From: Glaciecola sp965660815
GTDB lineage: Bacteria; Pseudomonadota; Gammaproteobacteria; Enterobacterales; Alteromonadaceae
Assembly: GCA_965660815.1 (NCBI GenBank)
Contig: CBFIBG010000014.1
Coordinates: forward strand, 1-64,000
DNA: 64,000 bases
Reading direction: 5' to 3'
In this document: positions 43,582-53,549 of the stretch, in pieces
How the letters are laid out: each line of letters opens with the position of its first letter
How positions within the stretch are numbered: position 1 is the stretch's first letter
The notes under the pieces: generated by a model
Told to the model about the DNA's origin: nothing
The model's database searches: none
What the model saw: only the letters and a program-made list of their open reading frames with translations
Position numbers and translations under genes: made by a program

Positions 43582-46500
43582 TACGACGCTCCATCCAAAT
43601 ATAAAATACGGGTATTAGAAATAAAGTAGTAAAAGTTGACGTGAACAACCCTCCTACCACAACTATCGCTAGTGGCTTTTGTATTTCTGCACCAGGTCCT
43701 GTAGCAATAACCAATGGAAGTAAACCGAACATAGCGGTCAAAGCGGTCATTAATACAGGTCTTAATCTACGTTTCGAACCTTCAATAACACCTTCTACCA
43801 AATCCGAAACTTTTTCTTTGGTTTGCTCAAAATAGCTGACCATAACAACCCCGTTTAATACGGCGACACCCAGAAGTGCGATGAAACCGACTGAAGCTGG
43901 AACAGATAAAAATTCTTGGCTAATAAATAGTGCAATGATCCCCCCCATTATCGCAAATGGGACATTAGCAAGAATTAATATCGCTTTACTTATCGAACCA
44001 AAGGTGGTGAATAGAATCAACATGATCAAACCAAGTGCAATGGGCACAACTAGGAGTAATGTGCTACTTGCTCTTTGTTGATTTTCAAACTCACCACCAA
44101 AATCGACTGTGTATCCTACCGGTAAGCTTATCTGCTCAGAGATTTCTGTTTGAAGTTCACTAACAAACCCCACAACATCACGTCCTTTTACGTTAGAAGT
44201 GACTGCGGCAAATCGATAGCCGTTTTCACGTTCAATCATTATCGGACCCTCTTTAAATGAAATATTTGCGATAGCTTGTAAGGGTAGCACGGTAGAATTT
44301 GGCAGTAACACATTCATATTTCTGATATCAGCTATGTTGCTTGGCTTGTAAGGATCAGAGCTATGAGAAGCAAAAACAATGGGGGTTTTTTTCTTTCCTT
44401 CAATCACGTCTGATATCTGGACTTGCTCAAGCTGACTTTTTACAAAAGTGGATAATTCAGTAATGCTGATACCCAGATCTTTTGCGATTTCTGGTTTTAA
44501 AGAAATAGTTAGAAAATCGCCTCCTTCGATGACCGAAGCGTTGACATCGACGCTACCATCAATGCCTTTGGTGAGGGTACTTATTTGTGCACTTAATTGG
44601 GAGAGCTCTGTTATATTATCCCCGAAAATTTTAACAGTAACCGCCCCACTACTTCCTGTTAACATCTCCGAAACTCGCATTTGAATGGGTTGAGTAAAGC
44701 CAATATTAATTCCTGGAAATTCGCTAAGTACCTCCCGAATGGCATCTTTGAGTTCTTCTTTAGTACCAAATCTCCATTCTTCTGTCGGGGCTAGCTCCAT
44801 AAAAATATCGGTTTCATTCAAACTCATAGGATCTAGACCCAACTCGTCTGAGCCTACTCTAGAAACGATCTGTTTTATTTCAGGTATATTTGCTAACAAT
44901 GCTTTTTCTATTTGAATATCTAAATCAGTGGATGCCTGTAATGAAATACTCGGCGATTTCTCTAGCTGCACAATAATATCGCCTTCATCTAACACGGGCA
45001 TAAACGTCTTACCTAGAAAATTAAAAAAGATAATGCTCAAAATAAGACAGGCCATGGATCCCACAATAACGTATTTTGGATTTGGAATGGTTTTTGTTAA
45101 CAGTCTTTGGTAGGAATCTTTCAACACTTTGAGGAATTTTGGCTCTTTAGTTTCTTTGTTATTTAATAAGAACGAAGTGAACGCAGGAATAACAGTAAGA
45201 GATAGCAATAAAGACGAAATCATTGCAAACACTATAGTAACCGCTACGGGGGTAAACAACTTACCTTCTAAACCAGTTAAGGTTAACAGTGGTGAAAAAA
45301 CAATGATTACAATGACGGTTCCAGAAACAACCGGGCCAGCAACGTCCTTACAGGCTCTATAGATTAAATGTAATTTAGGCAGCCCTTTATTATTTTTTAA
45401 ATTGTTCACTGTGTTTTCAACTACTACAACGGATGCGTCCACTAACATGCCAATGGCGATAACTAGACCTCCCAAACTCATTAAGTTCGCGGAGTAATCG
45501 ACAAGTTGCATCAGTATAAAGGTTCCAGCAGCAGCGAGAGGCAAAACAAGAGAGACTGCAATTGCTGCTCGCAAATCACCTAAAAACAAAGACAAGACAA
45601 TGATTACCAGCACTATCGCTATCAATAAAGCCTGCTCAATAGTGCCTATTGCCGTATCAATTAAATTTTTTCGGTTATAAAACACATTTAATTCTGTGTT
45701 TGGAGGTAAGCTGTTCTCTATTTCACTTAGCTTTGCTGTCACATTTTTGATGACTTCAGCTGTATTGGAATCTTTCAGTGAGATGACAATTGCTTCTGCT
45801 GTCTCCACTCCATTTCGAGTAACAGCTCCGTATCGTGCCAAATGTCCAATATCTAATTTAGCAACATCTTTTAATCTGATCGCTGAATTAAGCTCAAAAT
45901 CAGAGGAAATAACTATGTTTCCAATTGCCTCAAGGGTATTGACTCTTCCTTCACTTCTAATGATGAGAGTGTCATTACCAACCTCAATACGGCCTATGTT
46001 TGCATTTTTATTTGTGGCATAAATACTATTAGCAAGCTCTTGGAACGAGATACCTGCGCTTGCTAGTTTAAGAGGATCGGGACTAATCTGAAATGTTTTT
46101 GCAAATCCGCCTAGTATATTAACATCCGCTACTCCATCAATACTTCTAAGTAGTGGCCTAACTTCCCAATCTAATATCTGGCGTTTTTCGAGCAATGTCA
46201 TGTTAGGATTTTCAAGTGAAAACATAAACATCTCACTTAAGGGTGTACTCATGGGTGCAACACCACCTTCTAATCCTTCTGGCAATGACGACATCACGTT
46301 TGACAAACGTTCTGATACTTGTTGTCGAGCCCAGTAAATATCAGTACCTTCAACAAAATCTATGGTGATATCAGTGATCGCATATTTAGTCATAGAACGC
46401 AGAATTTGTTGGTTTGGAATACCCAGAAGTTCAGTCTCTATTGGTACAGTAATCTGGGATTCTATTTCTTCCGCCGTCATTCCAGGCGCTTTGAGGATGA

Positions 46501-46654
46501 CTTTTACTTGAGTTGGCGATATATCTGGAAACGCATCAATGGGCAATGAAAACCAGGCCGATGATCCAGCCAGCAGTAAAGCCATTGAGATCAGTACAAC
46601 AAATACTCTTTGAGTTAAGGAAAAACGTATAATTGCAGCTAACATTCTACTCAC
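43568..46654 (-). CDS. Heavy-metal efflux RND transporter (CzcA/CusA family)
   Basis: A 1028-residue inner-membrane proton-driven pump with 12 predicted helices and two large periplasmic loops. In the fourth helix region it has AIGMLVDASVVVVEN, with the conserved acidic proton-relay residue of HME-RND pumps. PIDAFPDISPTQVKV near the N-terminus is CzcA/CusA-like. The metal cannot be assigned. The upstream genes encode its adaptor and outer-membrane partner, each overlapping the next by a few bases. Confidence 0.93.
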   Translation of the reverse strand: MSRMLAAIIRFSLTQRVFVVLISMALLLAGSSAWFSLPIDAFPDISPTQVKVILKAPGMTAEEIESQITVPIETELLGIPNQQILRSMTKYAITDITIDFVEGTDIYWARQQVSERLSNVMSSLPEGLEGGVAPMSTPLSEMFMFSLENPNMTLLEKRQILDWEVRPLLRSIDGVADVNILGGFAKTFQISPDPLKLASAGISFQELANSIYATNKNANIGRIEVGNDTLIIRSEGRVNTLEAIGNIVISSDFELNSAIRLKDVAKLDIGHLARYGAVTRNGVETAEAIVISLKDSNTAEVIKNVTAKLSEIENSLPPNTELNVFYNRKNLIDTAIGTIEQALLIAIVLVIIVLSLFLGDLRAAIAVSLVLPLAAAGTFILMQLVDYSANLMSLGGLVIAIGMLVDASVVVVENTVNNLKNNKGLPKLHLIYRACKDVAGPVVSGTVIVIIVFSPLLTLTGLEGKLFTPVAVTIVFAMISSLLLSLTVIPAFTSFLLNNKETKEPKFLKVLKDSYQRLLTKTIPNPKYVIVGSMACLILSIIFFNFLGKTFMPVLDEGDIIVQLEKSPSISLQASTDLDIQIEKALLANIPEIKQIVSRVGSDELGLDPMSLNETDIFMELAPTEEWRFGTKEELKDAIREVLSEFPGINIGFTQPIQMRVSEMLTGSSGAVTVKIFGDNITELSQLSAQISTLTKGIDGSVDVNASVIEGGDFLTISLKPEIAKDLGISITELSTFVKSQLEQVQISDVIEGKKKTPIVFASHSSDPYKPSNIADIRNMNVLLPNSTVLPLQAIANISFKEGPIMIERENGYRFAAVTSNVKGRDVVGFVSELQTEISEQISLPVGYTVDFGGEFENQQRASSTLLLVVPIALGLIMLILFTTFGSISKAILILANVPFAIMGGIIALFISQEFLSVPASVGFIALLGVAVLNGVVMVSYFEQTKEKVSDLVEGVIEGSKRRLRPVLMTALTAMFGLLPLVIATGPGAEIQKPLAIVVVGGLFTSTFTTLFLIPVFYIWMERRNATN

Positions 46655-47663
46655 CCAATCCCATCAAAATACCTTGAGCCGCACTGACTGAACTGACCAG
46701 TACTGTTTTGTCATCTAATGATGAAGCCGACTTAATGATGAATTTGTCTCTATTACTCGAAATAATGTTTATTGGCTGTGCCAAATATCCACCATTCGTG
46801 AAAATAAACACATAAGAGTTTCCATCCCAATTAAATACTGCTTTTTGCGAGACTGAATAAGCGCTGACTTTGTATCGAGGCGTTATGACAAGTTGTTCAC
46901 CTAACGCCAATTCGCATGTATCGTTTATTTGCTTTGTATAAGCCGTTCTCGATAGGTTCGATGCTTTATCGGCAATAAACCCAAGTGCCAATTCACAGTT
47001 ATTGGTTGATACTGACGCAAGCTCTCCTTGCTGATTCACTGGAACATTAAATTCTAATCTTAAGGATTCTGATGGTATAAAACTCGCTAAGCTGTCATTA
47101 ATATTTACCTCATTAGAAGGCGTATAAGTCACTAATCCACTTATGGGTGCACCAATTGTTATAGCCTCTGACGATTCATCAACCTTGATTACATGTTCAA
47201 AGAAATGTTTGTATTCATCAACTATGAGTCTAAGTTGAAAATGCTTTTCACTGATTTCTAACCATGAACCTTCATCTATTGAACGTTCCTTAAATAGGGT
47301 TTTATTATTGGCAAAAAGTTTTTTACTTTGTGTATACAATTGTTCATACAATTGATATTGAGTGTAATAGTGATGTACCTCTGGCCCTATTAATCGAATG
47401 ATTGGCTCTCCTTTTTTCAATTTGGCACCGTCATTTTTTAAATACACAAGTCGCTGTACATTCATAGGCGCTTTAAACACATAGGATTGTCCTGGTAAGG
47501 ATTTAACTATTGCCAGTAGCTGCTGACCTGAATAATCGTTGACCGTCTGAATTTGTTCAGTACGCTGCTCTAAATTTGCTAAATTGGTTGCCTCGATAAA
47601 AAGCTCACTGCCTATAGCATAATCACAGCACCATATACATAGAATTAAAATTAAGTGCTTCAT
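46647..47663 (-). CDS. RND efflux periplasmic adaptor subunit
   Basis: A 338-residue membrane-fusion protein with a signal peptide (about 1-18), lipoyl/barrel-sandwich halves (GQSYVFKAPMNVQR and IGAPISGLVTYTPSNEVNIND), an alpha-hairpin between them and a beta-barrel. It is smaller than CusB and lacks obvious methionine-rich or histidine-rich metal-binding tails. It overlaps both neighbours (4 and 8 bp), so the tripartite pump is one operon. Confidence 0.85.
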   Translation of the reverse strand: MKHLILILCIWCCDYAIGSELFIEATNLANLEQRTEQIQTVNDYSGQQLLAIVKSLPGQSYVFKAPMNVQRLVYLKNDGAKLKKGEPIIRLIGPEVHHYYTQYQLYEQLYTQSKKLFANNKTLFKERSIDEGSWLEISEKHFQLRLIVDEYKHFFEHVIKVDESSEAITIGAPISGLVTYTPSNEVNINDSLASFIPSESLRLEFNVPVNQQGELASVSTNNCELALGFIADKASNLSRTAYTKQINDTCELALGEQLVITPRYKVSAYSVSQKAVFNWDGNSYVFIFTNGGYLAQPINIISSNRDKFIIKSASSLDDKTVLVSSVSAAQGILMGLGE

Positions 47664-48871
47664 AGTGATAAACCTGTTGATTGTCTGATGATGGAAATTT
47701 GATGCTGAACAGTAAGTTTATTTAGTGATACTTCTGCTTTGGCATCTACTAGTTCAATAATAAAGCGGATCAAGGTAGCTCTATTGTCTGGATGAGTGGT
47801 ATTGCTATCTAATACCGATTTTATTGCTTGTTCTAAAGATAAAATATTGGGTAAGTTGTTTTCCAGCAGACGTTGGCGTTCTACTAGAAACTGATAATGC
47901 GCTAAGTCGGCGCGAACATTGGTAGCTAATTCATTCATCAATTGGTATTTTGTGACATCAAAATTTACCTTTGATTGCACATACTCATTTTGCTGAACTA
48001 CTGTATATTGTGACCCAGTAGAAATAGGGATATCGACTCCAATGCCTATCTGATTTTCACTTAAATCTGGAGAATCTATTTGTCTTGCATTGACACTTAA
48101 ACTCCATGGCTCACTAGAGTTTGATTGAATGTTTAGCAAATGTAACTGCGATTCCCAAGTAGCATCTAACATTTTAAGTTTAGGATGTTGATTTAACAAA
48201 TAAACGGGATCTTCGATAGGTTTCTCAGATACCTGGTCGGGTAAATAGGAAAGTCCGGTCAATTGCTCATACTGCTCTTGTGTTTGCTCCAACTTTTTAG
48301 AATATTCAAACTGCAATATTTCATAGTCATTCAGTTCTTTTTTTATTAAAAATAAAATGTACTCTGGCAAAGCATTTCTTTTCGTCAAGGTTTCAATCTG
48401 AACAAAAAGACTGGTTAATATTTCTTGCTTTTGGGCAAGTAAATGTGACTGTGTGGACTGTTTTTTATGCAACCAAATCAAATCTCTTATCAAGCCAGAG
48501 TAGTACAAGGCCAGCTGCTCTTTAGCGCTAACTTTAATTAAATCGCTAGCGCGTTTTAATTTTGCCTCAGCAGTTAGTTTTGAATTGGATTTAATTGGCA
48601 ACACTAAGCTTAATTCTGTCTCTTTGGAACCAAACGAATTTTGGTTGTGGAAGTACTGAATAGAAAAAGTAGGAACGCCATCTATCCATGCAACAAGTCC
48701 ACCGTTTGAAACTTGTTCTAACAATTCAGAATGAGTGGATTTTTGTTTTTCTATAGTTGCCTGTAATGCATCTTGTAAAGTAATAGAAGAAGACTGAGAA
48801 AGCACTGGTGATGAAGCAGCACTTAGTAAAATAAAATACAGAAGTGAAAAAACATTTTTTGAATATGGCAC
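47660..48871 (-). CDS. TolC-family outer-membrane efflux protein
   Basis: Outer-membrane channel partner of the pump, with two long alpha-hairpin repeats of the OEP fold. I prefer the GTG at 48871 (403 residues), because it gives a normal signal peptide (VPYSKNVFSLLYFILLSAA) with GAG in front. The ATG at 48937 would add 22 residues ahead of the signal and has no ribosome binding site. It is the first gene of the leftward operon and is divergent from a regulator gene. Confidence 0.85.
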   Translation of the reverse strand: MPYSKNVFSLLYFILLSAASSPVLSQSSSITLQDALQATIEKQKSTHSELLEQVSNGGLVAWIDGVPTFSIQYFHNQNSFGSKETELSLVLPIKSNSKLTAEAKLKRASDLIKVSAKEQLALYYSGLIRDLIWLHKKQSTQSHLLAQKQEILTSLFVQIETLTKRNALPEYILFLIKKELNDYEILQFEYSKKLEQTQEQYEQLTGLSYLPDQVSEKPIEDPVYLLNQHPKLKMLDATWESQLHLLNIQSNSSEPWSLSVNARQIDSPDLSENQIGIGVDIPISTGSQYTVVQQNEYVQSKVNFDVTKYQLMNELATNVRADLAHYQFLVERQRLLENNLPNILSLEQAIKSVLDSNTTHPDNRATLIRFIIELVDAKAEVSLNKLTVQHQISIIRQSTGLSL

Positions 48872-49015
48872 GAGATTCTCATAATAGTGAACGATACCGA
48901 TAGTATGAACGTCTTTAACTTTAACCGTGATAGACATTGGTATATCGAGCCATCGAACATATGTATAATAAACAAAGATTTTGTATGTTTAATCGATATT
49001 TAGGGGAATTAAAAC

Positions 49016-49504
49016 GTGCGCGACTGGCTAATAACATCAATCTTAATTATTGTGATGATTCTAAATGGCATTGATGTGTTCGTTGATATTGGCTTAAACG
49101 TTCCCTTGTGGCATATCGTTCAAGAAAGCACTTTAGTGCTCATATCAGGTATCGGGGCGGTATTTTTAATTTTCCACATTAGACGCAAATCCAAACGATT
49201 AAAATATTTGTCATCCGATCTTCATGAAGCAAAACAGAAAATTTCTAGTTTAAATAGCAAAATAGAAGCTGAAAAGAAGCGTTATTCTCAGATCATCAAA
49301 GATCAATTTCTAGAGTGGAAACTAACAGAAACAGAACAACAAGTTGCTTGGCTTTTATTAAAAGGACTCAGTCTAAAAGAAGTGGCAGTTATTAGAAACA
49401 CAAAAGAAGCAACGGTGCGTCAACAGGCTTCTAGCATCTATTCTAAAAGTAGTCTTGAAGGCAGACATGCGTTTTCAGCTTGGTTTTTAGAAGATATTTT
49501 ATGA
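49016..49504 (+). CDS. Membrane-anchored LuxR-type HTH regulator
   Basis: A 162-residue protein. Two N-terminal transmembrane helices (about 5-25 and 35-55) are followed by a coiled-coil linker (about 60-95) and a C-terminal LuxR-type HTH (LTETEQQVAWLLLKGLSLKEVAVIR, in two parts). GTG start with GGGG upstream. It is divergent from the efflux operon, 78-144 bp away, so regulation of that operon is the natural inference. It has no receiver or ligand domain. Confidence 0.8.
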   Translation: MRDWLITSILIIVMILNGIDVFVDIGLNVPLWHIVQESTLVLISGIGAVFLIFHIRRKSKRLKYLSSDLHEAKQKISSLNSKIEAEKKRYSQIIKDQFLEWKLTETEQQVAWLLLKGLSLKEVAVIRNTKEATVRQQASSIYSKSSLEGRHAFSAWFLEDIL

Positions 49505-50049
49505 CTTTCTAATCACCATAAAGAGCTAAAAAATACCATTGACTCATTAATTACTTTTTCAACATCTCCTCTTTTTTAATCGCTATTTGCCTTTTTATTC
49601 CCAAATTATACAAAGTTACTCACAACATAATCACAGCTAATTCAAAATTTATTTTCGTCCTGCACAACTTGTGGGTTAGTCTGTGTATATGTAGGTAATA
49701 ACCTAGGGATAATTATGTGGAAATTTTGCCCTGTGCATAAGTCCCCTACTTATCCTCAGTTTATACCGATTTATTAGATTCTCTATACATAAGTTATCAT
49801 TGTATTAACTATATGTTTATAATAAAGAAAAATGGGTTATTAACAGAAAACTGCTTGCTTAATAATAACAATAATAAAGATCTATATATAAAAGTATATA
49901 TTTATTAAACAACGAGGAAAGCAAAAATCCATCGTAAATATTAGGCCGTTTTTTAAACAATTGTGTTTTACACAGACGTAAGTTTAGATACAATACGCGC
50001 CCCTTAATTTTAGGGCTAAATTTCAAACTATTGGTGTTAGGTACGATAA
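49505..50049. other. Candidate oriC upstream of mnmG
   Basis: This 545 bp region lies in the E. coli/Vibrio oriC position. Left part: a cluster of DnaA-box-like 9-mers: TTATACAAA (49606), TGTGGGTTA (49670), TGTGTATAT (49682), TGTGGAAAT (49716), TGTGCATAA (49732, perfect reverse) and TTATCCTCA (49750). Right part (49800-49915) is nearly pure A/T with a GATC, like a DNA-unwinding element beside mnmG. No gene is present. Confidence 0.6.
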
Positions 50050-51951
50050 ATGTTTTATCAACAGAATTTTGACGTAATTGTAGTCGGCGGTGGACATGCT
50101 GGTGCAGAAGCTGCAATGGCGTCTGCACGTATGGGCGCATCTACTCTTTTACTTACACACAGTATTGAAACACTGGGACAAATGTCTTGTAATCCTGCTA
50201 TTGGTGGAATTGGCAAAGGACATTTGGTTAAAGAAATTGACGCTTTAGGTGGTATCATGGCCAAAGCGACAGACAAAGCTGGGATTCAATTTCGAACGTT
50301 GAATAGTTCCAAAGGTCCAGCGGTGAGAGCGACTAGAGCACAAGCAGACCGAACTCTGTATCGAATAGCCGTTAGGAACATGCTGGAAAATCAGCCAAAC
50401 TTAACGTTATTTCAACAGTCTTGCGACGACTTAATCGTTGAAAACGAACGTGTTGCAGGTGTCGTAACCCAGATGGGATTGAAATTTAGAGCCCCAACCG
50501 TTGTTTTAACAGTAGGCACTTTTCTAGGCGGTACTATCCATATAGGATTAGAAAATTACAAAGGAGGTAGAGCTGGCGACCCACCCTCTATCGCTTTAGC
50601 CGACAGACTGCGAGAACTGCCCTTTAGAGTAGATAGGTTAAAAACCGGCACTCCAGCTCGTCTAGATTCTCGGTCGCTTGATTATTCAGTTATGCAAGAG
50701 CAGCCGGGAGATACGCCATTACCCACGTTTTCATTCATGGGCAATGTAAATGATCATCCTCGCCAAATTTCTTGTTATATTACTCATACGAATGAACAAA
50801 CTCATGAAATTATAAAATCGGGGTTGGATCGCTCCCCTATGTATACTGGTGTAATAGAAGGTGTAGGGCCTAGATATTGCCCATCTATCGAAGATAAAAT
50901 AATGCGATTTGCGGATAAAAATTCGCATCAGATTTTTGTTGAGCCAGAAGGTCTTAATAGTATTGAAGTTTATCCAAACGGAATTTCAACTAGTTTGCCA
51001 TTTGACGTTCAAATGAAGTTAGTCCGGTCTATTAAAGGTTTTGAAAACGCACACATTATTAGACCTGGATATGCAATTGAATACGATTTCTTTGACCCTC
51101 GAGATTTAAAACAAACGCTAGAAACCAAGTTTATCAAAGGGTTGTTCTTTGCTGGTCAGATTAACGGGACAACTGGATATGAGGAAGCGGGTGCTCAAGG
51201 TCTGATTGCAGGCGCTAATGCTGCACTGCAGGTTCAAAACAAATCGCCCTTTTTACTGTGCAGAGACCAGGCTTATATGGGCGTCTTGATAGATGACCTA
51301 GCCACTATGGGCACGAAAGAACCGTATAGAATGTTCACCAGTCGTGCTGAATATCGACTTCTTTTGAGAGAAGACAACGCAGATATGCGTTTGACCGAGT
51401 TAGGAAGAAACATAGGATTAGTGTGTGATGAACGTTACAAAGCATTTTCCCAAAAAGTCGATTTAATTGAAAAAGAGAGTCAGCGCCTCAAATCACATTA
51501 CGTTTATCCTAATCACGCGAGCGCAAAAGCGCTTAATGACATCCTAAAAAATCCAATAACTAAGGAAAATTCCCTGCAAGAACTTGTTCGTCGGCCAGAA
51601 ATAACCTATCGAACATTAATGGAAATAGAAGAAATTGGACCTGGAATTGATGATGAAAAAGCAGCTGAACAAGTAGAAATACAGATTAAATATGAGGGGT
51701 ACATTTCCCGTCAACTACAAGAAATAGCCAAACTTCAACGTCATGAAAATGCTTTACTACCAATAGATTTTGATTATTCGAAAATTTCTGGTTTGTCTAA
51801 TGAAGTAGTTGCCAAATTAAGCGACGCAAGACCTGAAACAATTGGCAAAGCATCAAGAATATCTGGTATTACGCCTGCGGCGGTATCTCTTTTAGTGGTT
51901 TATTTAAAAAAGCATGACTTATTATTTAAACAAGCAAAACAGTCTGCGTAA
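50050..51951 (+). CDS. mnmG: tRNA uridine-5-carboxymethylaminomethyl enzyme MnmG (GidA)
   Basis: FAD-dependent partner of MnmE in U34 modification. The N-terminal FAD motif GGGHAGAEAA and the CNPAIGG segment are diagnostic, and FTSRAEYRLLLREDNAD is conserved. Length 633 matches the family. It lies next to a candidate origin and starts the mnmG-rsmG-parA-parB run. Confidence 0.98.
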   Translation: MFYQQNFDVIVVGGGHAGAEAAMASARMGASTLLLTHSIETLGQMSCNPAIGGIGKGHLVKEIDALGGIMAKATDKAGIQFRTLNSSKGPAVRATRAQADRTLYRIAVRNMLENQPNLTLFQQSCDDLIVENERVAGVVTQMGLKFRAPTVVLTVGTFLGGTIHIGLENYKGGRAGDPPSIALADRLRELPFRVDRLKTGTPARLDSRSLDYSVMQEQPGDTPLPTFSFMGNVNDHPRQISCYITHTNEQTHEIIKSGLDRSPMYTGVIEGVGPRYCPSIEDKIMRFADKNSHQIFVEPEGLNSIEVYPNGISTSLPFDVQMKLVRSIKGFENAHIIRPGYAIEYDFFDPRDLKQTLETKFIKGLFFAGQINGTTGYEEAGAQGLIAGANAALQVQNKSPFLLCRDQAYMGVLIDDLATMGTKEPYRMFTSRAEYRLLLREDNADMRLTELGRNIGLVCDERYKAFSQKVDLIEKESQRLKSHYVYPNHASAKALNDILKNPITKENSLQELVRRPEITYRTLMEIEEIGPGIDDEKAAEQVEIQIKYEGYISRQLQEIAKLQRHENALLPIDFDYSKISGLSNEVVAKLSDARPETIGKASRISGITPAAVSLLVVYLKKHDLLFKQAKQSA

Positions 51952-51954
51952 ATT

Positions 51955-52590
51955 ATGTCTGACTTGAAATCTGCTTTAGTAAATCAACTACAAAGCATAA
52001 AAAAAGAGTTAACTTTTTCTATCACAGACCAACAAGTGGAAAAGCTTGTTAGTTTTGTATTGCTGCTGAACAAATGGAATAAGGCGTATAATCTAAGTTC
52101 AGTTAGAGATCCTGAACAAATGCTGATAAAACATATTCTCGATTCGATAGTAGTGACGCCATTTCTTAAAGGCTCAACGATTATTGACGTGGGGACAGGG
52201 CCTGGTTTACCAGGGATACCGCTGGCGATTATGTGCGAGCATAAAAAATTCACGCTAGTTGATTCTTTAGGTAAAAGAATACGGTTTATCAAGCAAGCCG
52301 TCCATGAATTGAACATCAACAATGTCACTGCAATTCAATCCAGAGTCGAAGATATTAAAAATCTAAAGTCCGATATAGTTGTAAGTCGAGCCTTTGCTTC
52401 ATTGTCAGATATGCTGTTTTGGTGCGAGGATTTAGTCGCAGAACAAGGCTCTTTTTTTGCGCTAAAAGGCCAATTACACAAAGAAGAACTTGACCAAGTT
52501 CCAGCAAAATTTAAAATAAAAGATATAGAGTTGCTAAGTGTTCCGTTACTATCGGGTGAGCGACATTTAGTAACATTGGTGAAACACTAA
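51955..52590 (+). CDS. rsmG: 16S rRNA (guanine-527-N7)-methyltransferase
   Basis: A 211-residue SAM-dependent methyltransferase (GidB). The motif DVGTGPGLPGIPLAI and the segment LLNKWNKAYNLSSVRD are characteristic. Three bases separate it from mnmG. Loss of RsmG gives low-level streptomycin resistance in other bacteria. Confidence 0.96.
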   Translation: MSDLKSALVNQLQSIKKELTFSITDQQVEKLVSFVLLLNKWNKAYNLSSVRDPEQMLIKHILDSIVVTPFLKGSTIIDVGTGPGLPGIPLAIMCEHKKFTLVDSLGKRIRFIKQAVHELNINNVTAIQSRVEDIKNLKSDIVVSRAFASLSDMLFWCEDLVAEQGSFFALKGQLHKEELDQVPAKFKIKDIELLSVPLLSGERHLVTLVKH

Positions 52591-52645
52591 CCCACGTAGA
52601 TTTAGAAACATTAATTTACAGAAGGTTAAATCAATTAAATCGAGC

Positions 52646-52674
52646 ATACATTTTCTTTGAATGTTTCCTATAAT
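52646..52674 (+). promoter_or_regulatory. Candidate parAB promoter
   Basis: A perfect -10 TATAAT at 52669-52674 lies 57 bp before the parA GTG. The -35 region at 52646-52651 (ATACAT) is poor, so confidence rests on the -10 alone. Confidence 0.35.
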
Positions 52675-52730
52675 AAACGCGTAATTTGTTTTGTTTATTA
52701 CAGTATTTCTTTTCTTAAGGTAGGACAAAC

Positions 52731-53510
52731 GTGGCGCGAGTCATTGCAATTGCAAATCAAAAAGGTGGTGTTGGTAAGACAACCACAGCGGTTAATGTGG
52801 CTGCATCTATGGCAGCTACAAAACGAAAAGTATTGCTGATTGACCTTGATCCACAAGGCAACGCGACAATGGGCAGTGGCGTTGATAAATACAATGTCGA
52901 AAATACTTGTTATGAACTATTAATTGACGAAAAACCTGCCAAAGATGTGATTATTACTGAAACAACTGGCAAGTACCACTTAATTGCCGGAAATTCGGAC
53001 ATAACAGCCGCTGAAATTAAGTTAATGGAAGTGTTTGCCAGAGAAGTAAGATTGCGCAACGCGTTAAAAGATACACTAGGCGATTACGATTATATTTTTA
53101 TAGATTGCCCACCTTCGTTAAATCAGCTTACAGTAAACGCTCTTGCTGCGTCAGATTCTGTTTTGGTTCCGATGCAATGTGAATATTATGCTTTAGAAGG
53201 TGTAACTGCTTTAATGGATACCATTGAAAAATTGGCATCAGTGGTTAATCCTGAATTAAAAATAGAGGGTGTACTGCGTACAATGTATGACCCAAGAAAC
53301 AGACTGGCCAACGATGTATCCGAACAGCTAAAGAGACATTTTGGCGATCAAGTCTACCGGACCGTCATACCAAGAAATGTCAGACTTGCTGAAGCCCCAA
53401 GTTTTGGTGAACCTGCGATGTATTATGATAAATCATCAAATGGTGCAAAAGCCTATTTAGCCCTCGCAGGAGAAATTTTACGGCGCCGGAAAAAATTAGA
53501 AAGTGCATAA
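52731..53510 (+). CDS. parA: Chromosome-partitioning ATPase ParA
   Basis: A 259-residue ParA/Soj ATPase with a deviant Walker A motif KGGVGKTT (residues 11-18) and Walker B-like DYIFIDCPPS. It lacks the N-terminal HTH of plasmid ParA, as in chromosomal systems. It positions ParB-parS complexes. The start is GTG with TAGGA upstream. Confidence 0.97.
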   Translation: MARVIAIANQKGGVGKTTTAVNVAASMAATKRKVLLIDLDPQGNATMGSGVDKYNVENTCYELLIDEKPAKDVIITETTGKYHLIAGNSDITAAEIKLMEVFAREVRLRNALKDTLGDYDYIFIDCPPSLNQLTVNALAASDSVLVPMQCEYYALEGVTALMDTIEKLASVVNPELKIEGVLRTMYDPRNRLANDVSEQLKRHFGDQVYRTVIPRNVRLAEAPSFGEPAMYYDKSSNGAKAYLALAGEILRRRKKLESA

Positions 53511-53549
53511 AGTTTTTAGCACCTCGTTAATAATGTAAAAAGGAAACAA

